This document shows, piece after piece, positions 8,553 through 21,057 of a DNA stretch of 64,000 nucleotides. This DNA comes from Polyangium fumosum. GTDB lineage: Bacteria; Myxococcota_A; Polyangia; Polyangiales; Polyangiaceae. The position numbers and the translations under genes were made by a program. Each line of letters opens with the position of its first letter. Position 1 is the stretch's first letter. The notes beneath the pieces were generated by a model. It saw only the letters and a program-made list of their open reading frames with translations, was not told the DNA's origin and made no database searches. Location of the stretch: positions 233,522 through 297,521 of the forward strand of contig NZ_SSMQ01000006.1 of NCBI RefSeq assembly GCF_005144585.1, read 5' to 3'.

Positions 8553-10535
8553 TCACTCCGGATCACACGCCCCCTCGCAGAACGCCTTGATCACCCCCGT
8601 CCGGAAAAACTCATGGCTCTGCGAATAAGCCGCATCGAGCCCCCGCACCTTCCCGTGGGGATCCTCATCCCCCTTCGGCGGCGTATTCGTCTTCGGCGCC
8701 TCGGGCAAACCGAAATCGTACTCCACGATCGCCGCCCCTGACAGCGGCGCGGGTGCCTCGTCCACGCCCCAGATCGTCCGGTTCACCGGCGTGAGGTTCT
8801 TCGCGCCCACCGCCCGCGCCAGGATGTGCGCGCCGAGCGGCGTCACCTGGTAGTCTCCGATCGCCACGTGAATCAAGAGATCATGCGCAGGCGTCCCCGG
8901 CAGCATGTTTTCGCGGATGTACGGCGCGTATCCGCTCGGCTCCGTCCGATCCCACAACATCTGCATCAGCCCCTCCACGAGTTGGATGTTCCGGCCCGTC
9001 CCGTAGGCGCCCTTCAGGAACAGGAAAAACGGCGCGAAATCGGTGCTCCGATCCAGGAGCATCGTGTAGGGCATTCCCGGCACGCTCAGGAGCCCACGCG
9101 TCACGTCCGTCGAGAGCGCCATGTACGTCGTCCCGAAGATCCCGCCCTGGCTGTCGCCCCGATAGAATCGCTGCGTCGGGTCGATCACGCTCTCGCCGTT
9201 CACCTGCAGGAGCGGCTCGTTCACGAAACGACCCGACATCATTCGCATCGCCAGCAGGCTGTTCAGGATGCCCTGATGCTGCCGGTCCACGCTCTTCCGG
9301 AAGCCCCCTGCGTCCGTCACCAGCGCGTCCGTGATGCTCGGCACGTCCTCGCTGGCCATACCCACGAGATCCACGGAGAAAGCCACGTAACCGTGCCGAT
9401 TCGCGAGCTCCCCGAGGTATCCGTCGCCCCCCTCGAACTTCGAGCCGAGCAGGCCGTGCCCATTCTGGATCAGCGCGAGCTTTTGCCCCTGCTTCGCCGC
9501 GTGCGGCACGTGCACCACGAATTCGTATTCGGCAAAGCCGTTCTGCTTCGGCAAACCATCGTCCCCCCGCACGAGCGACGACCCCGGCCCCGGCGCCTCC
9601 AGGTAAAGCGGCACCGTCATCATGCCCACGAGCCGCTTCCAGATGCGCGGGTTTTCCGCCTCCGTGAACTCCTCCGTGCTCGTCAGCTTATACTCCGGCC
9701 CCTCCGCGCCCACCTTCATGAGCGCGTCGTCCCGCATCGCCACGAGCGCGGCCGTGTTGTTCTCGCGGCTCGCCGTGGTGAAATCCCACGCGATCTGAAG
9801 ATCCTTTCGCGAGATCCCCGCTTTCTCCAGCCGCGCGAAGATATCGTCGTATAGCCCGCGCCGCGCATCGACCGAGGGATCACACGACGCCGCCCCGTCC
9901 CGGAGCGCCTGAAACGCCGGCGACGCTGCGATCGGCTTGCCGCTCGTGTCCACCACGTTTCGAATCGCCACGATGTACCGCCGCGCGTCCGCGAGGCGCA
10001 CGACCGGCCGCACCAGGAATGCTCGCTCCTCGTCCGCCTCCGCCACGAGGCTCCGATCGAGCTCCGAGAAATGCGGCACCCGCTCGCCCGTCTCCGCATC
10101 CAGGATCACGGTCGGCGACGCGTCCGAAAGCGAGAGCTCGATCGAATCCTGCGTCGGCAATCCCGTGATCGTCGCGCCAGGCAGGTGCGTCAGCGCCGGT
10201 TGCCCCGGGGAAAACCCGTCGCTCGACGCCCACCATTCTGGATCCATCGGCCCGCGGCCCGCCGCGACCGGGAGCGTCGCCGCCCCGAACGCCACGCGTT
10301 TTCCCGTCGGTTTGCTCGTTTCGTCCGTGAGCCACACGTTCGAGGGGAACGGATAACCACATTGCGTCGGGACGAGCGGATCACAATCGGCCCCGAGCAG
10401 CTTCGGCGCGCCCGCGGGCGGCGTGACGGTCTCACAAACGAGCGGATCCTCGGCGTTCGAGGAACATGCGGCCGAGCCGAGCCCGAGGCCCACGCCGATC
10501 ACGGCCCGGACGAGGAAGGAGAGCGAGCGCTTCAT
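8553..10535 (-). CDS. Alpha/beta-hydrolase-fold lipoprotein
   Basis: 660 residues. The signal peptide ends in SAAC (Cys24), so the protein is lipid-anchored. Residues about 330-600 contain an alpha/beta-hydrolase core: ALIQNGHGLLG (oxyanion-type HG at 360), and the nucleophile elbow GDSQGG with Ser462. A later Asp and His can supply the rest of the triad (candidates near GDYQVTP and the SQSHEFF segment). The N-terminal 300 residues are a separate beta-rich region without recognised catalytic features. Family members include esterases, depolymerases and peptidases; the substrate cannot be inferred. A -10-like hexamer lies 7 nt upstream of the start and no Shine-Dalgarno sequence is seen. Confidence 0.87.
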   Translation of the reverse strand: MKRSLSFLVRAVIGVGLGLGSAACSSNAEDPLVCETVTPPAGAPKLLGADCDPLVPTQCGYPFPSNVWLTDETSKPTGKRVAFGAATLPVAAGRGPMDPEWWASSDGFSPGQPALTHLPGATITGLPTQDSIELSLSDASPTVILDAETGERVPHFSELDRSLVAEADEERAFLVRPVVRLADARRYIVAIRNVVDTSGKPIAASPAFQALRDGAASCDPSVDARRGLYDDIFARLEKAGISRKDLQIAWDFTTASRENNTAALVAMRDDALMKVGAEGPEYKLTSTEEFTEAENPRIWKRLVGMMTVPLYLEAPGPGSSLVRGDDGLPKQNGFAEYEFVVHVPHAAKQGQKLALIQNGHGLLGSKFEGGDGYLGELANRHGYVAFSVDLVGMASEDVPSITDALVTDAGGFRKSVDRQHQGILNSLLAMRMMSGRFVNEPLLQVNGESVIDPTQRFYRGDSQGGIFGTTYMALSTDVTRGLLSVPGMPYTMLLDRSTDFAPFFLFLKGAYGTGRNIQLVEGLMQMLWDRTEPSGYAPYIRENMLPGTPAHDLLIHVAIGDYQVTPLGAHILARAVGAKNLTPVNRTIWGVDEAPAPLSGAAIVEYDFGLPEAPKTNTPPKGDEDPHGKVRGLDAAYSQSHEFFRTGVIKAFCEGACDPE

Positions 10536-10542
10536 CGGCCCT

Positions 10543-10548
10543 ACTCTA
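10543..10548 (-). promoter_or_regulatory. Candidate -10 element, very short leader
   Basis: On the minus strand TAGAGT lies 7 nt before the ATG of the hydrolase lipoprotein. If used as a -10 box, transcription would begin at or next to the start codon. No ribosome-binding site is visible. One of several similar cases in the window. Confidence 0.3.
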
Positions 10549-10624
10549 TCAGGAAATCACGGCGTCTCGGCATTTCCTCGGCGCCCGCCCTGCGGAGGGC
10601 CGTGCCTTCCGTGCGCTCTTCCTG

Positions 10625-10630
10625 TAGAAT
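10625..10630 (+). promoter_or_regulatory. Candidate -10 element, very short leader
   Basis: TAGAAT (five of six matches to TATAAT) ends 9 nt before ATG 10640. With usual spacing transcription would start about 3 nt before the ATG. The gene has no Shine-Dalgarno sequence, in keeping with a leaderless message. No good -35 box is seen. Confidence 0.4.
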
Positions 10631-10639
10631 TGTCGTATC

Positions 10640-10960
10640 ATGAAGGAAAAGGAGCCGCCCGTCCCCAAAGAGCGCGCCGAGACCACGCGGCAGGCGCTCC
10701 TCGAAGCATTACGATCCGGGCGATCCACGGCGCGCGCGCTCTCCGTCACGCTCGGGCTGCGCGAGAAAGACGTGCTCGCCCACCTCGAACACGTCGCCCG
10801 CTCGCTCGCCGGGCAGGGCAGCGCCCTCGGCGTGAGCCCCGCGACCTGCCTCGGCTGTGGGTATGTCTTCGAGGATCGACGCGCGTTCGGGCGCCCGAGC
10901 CGCTGCCCCCGTTGCAAAGGCGAGCGAATCGAAGCGCCCAAATTTTTCGTCGAGCCCTGA
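10640..10960 (+). CDS. Small predicted transcriptional regulator, HTH plus zinc ribbon
   Basis: 106 residues. Residues about 15-60 form a winged-helix-like HTH (TTRQALLEALRSGRSTARALSVTLGLREKDVLAHLEHVARSL split here for length, so only the core is cited as ARALSVTLGLREKDVLAHLE). Two CxxC pairs (CLGCG near 70 and CPRCK near 90) make a treble-clef or ribbon zinc site. The HTH-plus-zinc-ribbon arrangement resembles COG3357, best known from archaea, and is a family of predicted regulators without known target. It starts at ATG without a ribosome site and its TGA is 1 nt from the convergent stop codon of the fusion gene that follows. Confidence 0.85.
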   Translation: MKEKEPPVPKERAETTRQALLEALRSGRSTARALSVTLGLREKDVLAHLEHVARSLAGQGSALGVSPATCLGCGYVFEDRRAFGRPSRCPRCKGERIEAPKFFVEP

Positions 10961-10961
10961 A

Positions 10962-14294
<3,333 letters not shown>

Positions 14295-14300
14295 GGCGGT

Positions 14301-15110
14301 TCACATCTCGAATGTGAGACCCACGGTCCAGGTCGAGGTGCCGACCTTCATCTGATTCGCGCCGAGGCCGAGGTTGTGGTTCGTCCACTCGCCGAAGATG
14401 TGCACATGGTTGATCCCCGACTCTTGATCGAGCGCGGCCATGGAGCGGCGTCCGAGCCAATCGAGCGCGAGCATGCCGCCGACCGCCCAGTGCACGCCGT
14501 AGCTCAATCCGATGCCCTTGATCGCGTCGTCGTCGGTCCCGACCTCAGCCGTCTCCTCGCCGACGTCGACCCACCAGAGGCCCGTGCCGAAGCCGATCTT
14601 GCCATAAGGAATGAGCGGGATCCCCGTGCGGCGAAAGAGCTCGTCGAGGCGGAGCACGGCCGAGACGTGCATCGGGAGGATGGTGAGCGAGGTCTCGCCG
14701 ACGCGCCGATCGTCGTAATAATAGGCGCCATCGGCCGCGTCGTACGTCCCCTCGCGGAACGCCTTGCCCGTCGCGGAGGTGTAGCCGAGGCCGACCCCGG
14801 GGCCGAGGGATCCGACGAAGGGAATGCGCAGCGCTTGCCAATCGAACTCGGCGCCGAAATGGAACCGGCCCTTGTCGCCGAAGAACTTGCTGTATGGGCC
14901 GGTGCCGCCGAACTCCTCGTCGACGGCCGGATAATACAGGCCGAAGCGGATCTCGAGGGCGAACCGCTGGGGGCTGCCTTGCTGCACGCTGCCGCGTTCG
15001 CTTTGCCGCCAGTTCGAATCGCGGATCCGCCTCGTTTGCGCCTCCGCGCCCTCGGCCGCGAAGAGCGCCGCGATCCCGACGAGCGCCGATACGAGCATCC
15101 TTGTCCGCAT
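14301..15110 (-). CDS. Outer membrane beta-barrel protein (MXAN_2562-like)
   Basis: 269 residues from ATG 15110. That ATG overlaps the preceding TGA (TGATG), so translation is coupled to the upstream gene. A signal peptide (MRTRMLVSALVGIAALFAAE, cleavage after AEA) precedes a barrel of alternating strands with aromatic girdles (RFHFGAEFDWQALRIPF, IGFGTGLWWVDV) and a terminal Phe-Glu-Met. Upstream-open reading to 15254 would remove the signal peptide, so it is rejected. In Myxococcota a barrel of this kind sits beside a MYXO-CTERM-anchored protein, as here. NCBI names I recall are MXAN_2562 and MXAN_2561 families; this identity is from memory. Confidence 0.85.
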   Translation of the reverse strand: MRTRMLVSALVGIAALFAAEGAEAQTRRIRDSNWRQSERGSVQQGSPQRFALEIRFGLYYPAVDEEFGGTGPYSKFFGDKGRFHFGAEFDWQALRIPFVGSLGPGVGLGYTSATGKAFREGTYDAADGAYYYDDRRVGETSLTILPMHVSAVLRLDELFRRTGIPLIPYGKIGFGTGLWWVDVGEETAEVGTDDDAIKGIGLSYGVHWAVGGMLALDWLGRRSMAALDQESGINHVHIFGEWTNHNLGLGANQMKVGTSTWTVGLTFEM

Positions 15111-16303
15111 CACGACGCCCCCTCGTTCCCCGCGCTGCGCCCGCGTCTCTCCGTTCGCCTGCACCGACGCAGCCCGAGCGCGACCGCGCAGGCGGCGAGC
15201 GCACCGCCGAAGAGCCCCGCGGTTCGGGACGCAGGCAACGCCGAGACGGAGCACAAGCCGCCGCCCGTGCCGCCGAGATCACGGTAGACCTCGAAGAAAT
15301 CGTCGACCGGAATGGGCGCCACGCATTGCACGTCCGACAGCGGCCCGACATTGCCGCGCGTATCCGTCGCCGCCACGGCGATCGCGTATTCGACGCCATT
15401 CTCCAGATCCTTGACGATATTCGATTCGCTGCAAGGCTCCCACGCGGGATCGGGGCGCTGCCCCGCCACGAACGGGCTCGTGCACGTCGCGCCGCCGCTC
15501 CCGCCTGCGCCACCGCTCCCGCCTGCGCCACCGCTCCCGCCCGCGCCGCCGCTCCCGCCTGCGCCACCGCTGCCGGTCTCCCCTCCAGGGATGAGGACGT
15601 TTCCTTTGGCGCAGTACACGGCAACGCCCGCGTAATCGGTGTCCAAGGGGCGCTTGTACACGACTTCAAAACTCCCGTCGCCCTGCGTCACGGACACCTC
15701 CGTGGGCATGCCGGGCCCCCAGAGGTCGAGCTTCGAGCTCGTCCATTTCACGTTGCTGACCACGGATCCGCTGCCGAAGAGCATGAAAAACACCGTGATC
15801 GCCTTCTCCGCCCCCGTGACGTTTTTCTCTGCGCACGCCTTGACGTCGGGGTCCGGATCGACGGCCACCATGTCCCCCGCCGTCATCACGACCTGCCCCG
15901 TGTTGTTCACCGGGTTCGCCTGCGGGATCTCCGATGGATTGAGCTTGAAGCATTGCGCCGTGGGGCCCGTCCGTTGCATCGGATCCGTGCAATCGATCCC
16001 CGCCGTCGTCGTCCCCCATACCTCGAACGAATACGAGCTCGTGAACCCCGTGAACGTGAGGTTGAAGGTGAAGGTCTCGTCGGGGTTCAGGCACTCCTCT
16101 CGGTTGATGTCCCACTGGGTCGTGAGGCGTAGCGACGCGGGGCTCCGGATGACCGGCTGCTGCGTCTGGAGCGCCACTGTCTGCGCCTCCGCCGCGCCGC
16201 TCGTCAGCCACCCCGCCGCGACCCATAACGCCGTCCATGCGCCTCGCAACACGCGCCGCCTCCCGAACGAAGGTCCCCGAAGACCCGACGAACCTGTATC
16301 CAT
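15110..16303 (-). CDS. MYXO-CTERM-anchored secreted protein (MXAN_2561-like)
   Basis: 397 residues from ATG 16303. This start is chosen because it gives a long, Arg-rich signal peptide (FGRRRVLRGAW... cleaved after AEA). The mature part has two Ig/fibronectin-like beta regions with conserved Cys pairs, split by a GSGGAG spacer encoded by 18-bp tandem repeats. The end is a Cys followed by a hydrophobic helix and Arg cluster (CSVSALPASRTAGLFGG, then ALAACAVALGLRRCRR), the layout of the MYXO-CTERM sorting signal. This directs surface anchoring in Myxococcota. It overlaps the barrel gene by TGATG, so the two products probably work together at the outer membrane. Confidence 0.87.
   Translation of the reverse strand: MDTGSSGLRGPSFGRRRVLRGAWTALWVAAGWLTSGAAEAQTVALQTQQPVIRSPASLRLTTQWDINREECLNPDETFTFNLTFTGFTSSYSFEVWGTTTAGIDCTDPMQRTGPTAQCFKLNPSEIPQANPVNNTGQVVMTAGDMVAVDPDPDVKACAEKNVTGAEKAITVFFMLFGSGSVVSNVKWTSSKLDLWGPGMPTEVSVTQGDGSFEVVYKRPLDTDYAGVAVYCAKGNVLIPGGETGSGGAGGSGGAGGSGGAGGSGGAGGSGGATCTSPFVAGQRPDPAWEPCSESNIVKDLENGVEYAIAVAATDTRGNVGPLSDVQCVAPIPVDDFFEVYRDLGGTGGGLCSVSALPASRTAGLFGGALAACAVALGLRRCRRTERRGRSAGNEGAS
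15491..15573 (-). repeat. 18-bp tandem repeat coding for Gly/Ser/Ala spacer
   Basis: About four and a half copies of an 18-bp unit with one or two substitutions per copy, inside the MYXO-CTERM gene. The unit keeps the reading frame and encodes a (GSGGAG)n flexible spacer. Such repeats expand and contract between strains. Confidence 0.85.
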
Positions 16304-16380
16304 CCTGCGTGTTTGAGCACAGCTCGTGCCACGGGGCAAATCCTGCGGCGCGAGGCCGATTCCATCCGGACGGAGCCCGC

Positions 16381-16429
16381 CGCGCGTGACGAGTTGGCCG
16401 GACGGATGGGGCGCGCGTGACAAGTTGGC
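16381..16429. promoter_or_regulatory. Two 18-bp direct repeats, possible operator
   Basis: CGCGCGTGACGAGTTGGC (16381) and CGCGCGTGACAAGTTGGC (16412) match at 17 of 18 bases and start 31 bp apart, about three helical turns. They lie between the divergent MYXO-CTERM and MenB-like genes. A dimeric or oligomeric regulator could bind both sites on one DNA face. No matching site was recognised elsewhere. Confidence 0.5.
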
Positions 16430-16501
16430 AACGCGCACGAGCGCCTGTGGCGGATGCCGCGGGGGGCGTGTAGGGTCGCGGCCGCGAGGAGGCTCGATTC
16501 C

Positions 16502-17401
<900 letters not shown>

Positions 17402-17555
17402 AGCCACGGCGCGCCCGTTCGTCCTGAAAAACGTATCCGCGGCCGCTGCGGTCTAGGCCTGGCCGTCCACGACACGAGCGGGCGGGCTCGGGCGCCTCCC
17501 GACATTCGGAGCCGGGCGCCCACCATGGCCTACCAAGGCGACCGTCTCGCTACGG

Positions 17556-17561
17556 TATACT
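17556..17561 (+). promoter_or_regulatory. Candidate -10 element
   Basis: TATACT (five of six to consensus) lies 15 nt before GTG 17577. Transcription would begin about 9 nt before the start codon. No clear -35 or ribosome-binding site is present. Confidence 0.35.
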
Positions 17562-17576
17562 ACCCTTTCACGCCAC

Positions 17577-20500
17577 GTGGCCGACCCCCCCGCCCCGACC
17601 GCATCGACGTCCTTGCCGAACGACGGCCCGAACCCGGGGACCGTCGCGACGAACCGGGACAAGGCGCGCCACGCAGCCGCGTCGTCGCTCCTCGGCATCG
17701 CCCTCAACCGCGCCGAGATCGAGCGCGTCGCGCTCCTGTCGACGTTGCTCTTCCTGTCCGCGCTGCTGCTCGTCGTCGGCCGCACTGCGCGGGACGCGCT
17801 CTTCCTGACGCGTTTTCCCGTCACGTGGATCGCGCCGATGTGGATGGCGTACGGCGTGGTCTCGGCCGTCGTGGCCTTCGGCTACGAGCGCGGGCTCCGG
17901 AAGCTGCCGCGCGCGCGCTTTGGCGCGGTGTTCGCGATCGGCGCGGCCGCGAGTTACGTCCTGCTCCGCGTGCTCATCGGCGAGGACATCGGCGCCGCGT
18001 ATCTGATCTTCGCGATCTGGGCCGACGTCATCGCGAACCTGACCGGCATGCTCGCCTGGAGCATCGCGCAGGACCTCTACGACGCGCGCAGCGCCCGGCG
18101 CATCTTCGGGCTGATCGGCGCCGGGCACATCGCGGGCACGGTCGTCTCGGGCCTCGGGGCCGGCGCGATCGCGCCGATCATCGGCGCGGAGAACCTCATC
18201 TTCGTGCTCGTCGCGGCGCTGCTCGGCGTGGCGCTCCTCTGCCGCATCACCGCGCGAAGGCACGGCACGGCCTCGCGGAGCCGCGCCGATGATCGAGCGA
18301 GCGCGCAGCAGCAGGAACAAACGCCCCTCTTGAACTCGCGCTACGTCGGCGCCCTCGCCGTGACGATCCTGGTCGTCTACACGATCCTCACGGTCGGCGA
18401 TTACCAGTTCAAGGCGATCGCCCGCACGTCGTACCCGGACCGCGACTCGCTCGCGCGGTTCATGGGCACGTTTTACGGCGCGATCGGGATGATCGGGCTC
18501 TTCGTCCAGCTCGTCGTCACGCCCCGGATGCTCGATCGCGCGGGCGTGCTCGGAGGCGCGGCGACGATGCCCGTCGCGTTCGTCGCGAGCACGGTCTTGC
18601 TCCTCGCCTTCCCCTCGATGCCGCTCGCGGCGGTGCTCAAGGCGAGCGACAACGCGCTGCAGTTCTCGATCTTCGACGTGACGCTGCAGATCCTGTTCTT
18701 CCCCTTCCCCGCGGCGCTCCGGGATCGGGTGCGGACGCTGGCGTCCGCGATCATGAAGCCCCTCGGCTGCGGCGTCGGCGCGGCGCTCTTGCTCGCGTTC
18801 AGCCCCTCGGCGAGCGAGGCGCAGCCGGGAGCTTCGCTCATCACGGCCGCGGCGAAGCTCGGGTACGTGACGCTCCCGCTGGGCCTCACGATCCTGCCGC
18901 TCCTGCTCGTCGTGCGGCGCGGCTACGTGGAGGCGATGCAGGGGACGCTGCTCCGCGGCAAGCTCACGCCGGAGATGCCCCAGCGCGGCGGAAGGGCCGT
19001 GGCCGCGCTGGCCGGGGCGCTGTCGAGCCTCGACGCGCCGCAGGTGCTCTTCGCCCTCGATCGGCTGCGGCAGCTCGATCCGGCGCGCGTCCGCGAGGCG
19101 CTGCCCGCGCTCACGCGGCACGTCTCGGCGCGCGTGCGGGCCGCGGCGCTCCGGACGTCACGCGCGGTGGGGCACCCCGAGGCCGCGGCGCTGGCCCGCG
19201 AGCGGCTCGAGGATTCCGATCCCGAGGTCCGAGGCATCGCAGTGGAGCTGCTCGCCAACGCGCTCGGCGAGGACGCGCATGAAGAGCTCTGCGCGCTCGC
19301 GACGCGAGGAGGCGACGACGCCGTGCGGGCCGCGTCGATCGCGGCGCTGCTCCGGCACGGCGGGCTCGGCGGCATGCTGGAAGGCGCGCCGAGGCTCCGG
19401 GATCTGCTCGACAGCGAGGACCCGGCCGAGCGCGTGACGGCGGCACGCGTGCTCGGTTTGGTAGGACAACCGCAGCTCGAACGGGCCGTCGCGCGGCTGC
19501 TCTCCGACACCGACCCGGCCGTGCGGAAGGCCGCGCTCTCGGCCTCCGCGACGGTGGCCGCGCCGAAGCTCCTGCCGCTCCTCGAAGGCTCGCTCGCCGA
19601 TCACACGCTGGGGAAGGCCGCGTCGAACGCGATCGTGGCGCTCGGCGATCGCGCCATCCCGCGGCTCGTGACGACGCTCTCGGATCCGAACGCGAACGAG
19701 GTCGTGCGGCTCGCGATCCCCCGTCTTCTGTCACGGATCGGCACGAGCGCCGCGCTCGCCGCGCTGCTCGATCGGGTGGACGAGCCGGACGATCGGGTGC
19801 GGCAGAAGGTGCTCGCGTCGGCCTCGCGGCTGCGCCTCGCGCTCGGCGCGCCGCCTGCGCCGCTCGAGCCGATCCGCGAGCGCATCGAGCGAGAGGCGCA
19901 CGCCCACGAGCGCGAGCGGGACGCCTACCTCCTCGTGCGCCCGCGCCTCGCACGCCCGCTGCTCGACGCGCACGTCGAACGCCGCTTGCGCAAGGGCCTC
20001 ATTCGGATCCTGCGCCTCTGCGAGCTCGTCTACCCGCGCGACGTCGTGGCCGGCGTGCGGACGCACGTCTTCGGCAAGGATCGTTCGCTCCGGGCGAACG
20101 CCTTCGAGGTGCTCGAATCGCTGCTCGATCGCCGGCGCGGCGCGCGGCTCGTCGCGTTGTTCGAGCGCTACCTCGAGCTCGCCGACGGGCTGCCGCGCGG
20201 CGGCGCGCATCCGAGCACGGACGACGTCGTGACCTTCGTGCGGTCCGAGCTCCAGTCGAACGACCCTTACCGCGCCGCGCTCGTGCTTGAAGCGGTCGCG
20301 GTGCACCGGATCGAGGCGTGCGCGAAGGACGTGATCCTCGCGCTCGACGCGCCCGATCCGCTCGTGCGCGAGGCCGCGGCGATCGCGGTGGTCGAGACGC
20401 GGGCTGCAGGCGCGGAGGAAAAACTCCAGGCCCTCGTGAAGGATCCGGATCGGGTCGTCGCGCGGTGGGCTGCGTACTGGGCGAGGACGGGGCGAAGCGC

Positions 20501-21053
20501 GATCGAGGCGGGAGACGGCATGTACACGACGATCGAAAAAGTGCTCTTTTTGCAGCGTGTCCCGATCCTCTCGAAGATCTCGGGCGAGGAGCTCGTCGGG
20601 CTCGCGCGGACCTCGGAGGTCCTCGGCCTGCCGCGTGGCGAGGTGATCTTCCGGCAAGGGGACTCCGGCGCCGCGCTCTACTTCATCATCTCGGGCTCGG
20701 TCAGCTTGCGCGTCGAGGGCAAGGAAGTCGTGCGGCTCGGGGCGAACGAGGTCTTCGGCGAGACATCGATCATCGATCGCGAGCCCCGCGCGGCGACCGC
20801 GGTGAGCCTCGAACCCGTGGAGCTCCTGCGCGTATCGGGCGAGGACTTCAGCGCCGCGGTGCACGACACGGCCGAGATCGCGATGGGCGTCTTGCGCGTG
20901 GTGAGCGTGCGTCTGCGCGAGGCCGATCGCCGGCTCTCGATGGCGGAGGCCGAGCTCGCGCGGCTGCGCAGGGCCTCGAGCCCGACGGACGAGACGCCGC
21001 AGCCCGAGGGCGACGCGGGCGCGACGCGACGGAGCTGGGACGACGACGAGTGA
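17577..21053 (+). CDS. Npt1-type nucleotide transporter fused to HEAT repeats and a cNMP-binding domain
   Basis: 1158 residues from GTG. Residues about 45-450 contain 10-12 hydrophobic segments of the ATP:ADP antiporter (AAA/Npt1) family (VGRTARDALFLTRFPVTWIA, WSIAQDLYDARSARRIFG, LTVGDYQFKAIARTSYPDRD). Residues about 470-960 are HEAT-like repeats (ALTRHVSARVRAAALRTSRA, DSDPEVRGIAVELLANALGE, DTDPAVRKAALSASATVAAP). Residues about 985-1100 are a cyclic-nucleotide-binding domain whose phosphate cassette is intact in form (FGETSIIDREPRAATAV). The family exchanges nucleotides or related substrates across the inner membrane. The attached domains suggest ligand-controlled or scaffolded transport. Transport direction and cNMP ligand are unknown; it is not a parasite-type energy transporter by context. 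Confidence 0.93.
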   Translation: MADPPAPTASTSLPNDGPNPGTVATNRDKARHAAASSLLGIALNRAEIERVALLSTLLFLSALLLVVGRTARDALFLTRFPVTWIAPMWMAYGVVSAVVAFGYERGLRKLPRARFGAVFAIGAAASYVLLRVLIGEDIGAAYLIFAIWADVIANLTGMLAWSIAQDLYDARSARRIFGLIGAGHIAGTVVSGLGAGAIAPIIGAENLIFVLVAALLGVALLCRITARRHGTASRSRADDRASAQQQEQTPLLNSRYVGALAVTILVVYTILTVGDYQFKAIARTSYPDRDSLARFMGTFYGAIGMIGLFVQLVVTPRMLDRAGVLGGAATMPVAFVASTVLLLAFPSMPLAAVLKASDNALQFSIFDVTLQILFFPFPAALRDRVRTLASAIMKPLGCGVGAALLLAFSPSASEAQPGASLITAAAKLGYVTLPLGLTILPLLLVVRRGYVEAMQGTLLRGKLTPEMPQRGGRAVAALAGALSSLDAPQVLFALDRLRQLDPARVREALPALTRHVSARVRAAALRTSRAVGHPEAAALARERLEDSDPEVRGIAVELLANALGEDAHEELCALATRGGDDAVRAASIAALLRHGGLGGMLEGAPRLRDLLDSEDPAERVTAARVLGLVGQPQLERAVARLLSDTDPAVRKAALSASATVAAPKLLPLLEGSLADHTLGKAASNAIVALGDRAIPRLVTTLSDPNANEVVRLAIPRLLSRIGTSAALAALLDRVDEPDDRVRQKVLASASRLRLALGAPPAPLEPIRERIEREAHAHERERDAYLLVRPRLARPLLDAHVERRLRKGLIRILRLCELVYPRDVVAGVRTHVFGKDRSLRANAFEVLESLLDRRRGARLVALFERYLELADGLPRGGAHPSTDDVVTFVRSELQSNDPYRAALVLEAVAVHRIEACAKDVILALDAPDPLVREAAAIAVVETRAAGAEEKLQALVKDPDRVVARWAAYWARTGRSAIEAGDGMYTTIEKVLFLQRVPILSKISGEELVGLARTSEVLGLPRGEVIFRQGDSGAALYFIISGSVSLRVEGKEVVRLGANEVFGETSIIDREPRAATAVSLEPVELLRVSGEDFSAAVHDTAEIAMGVLRVVSVRLREADRRLSMAEAELARLRRASSPTDETPQPEGDAGATRRSWDDDE

Positions 21054-21057
21054 GGTG

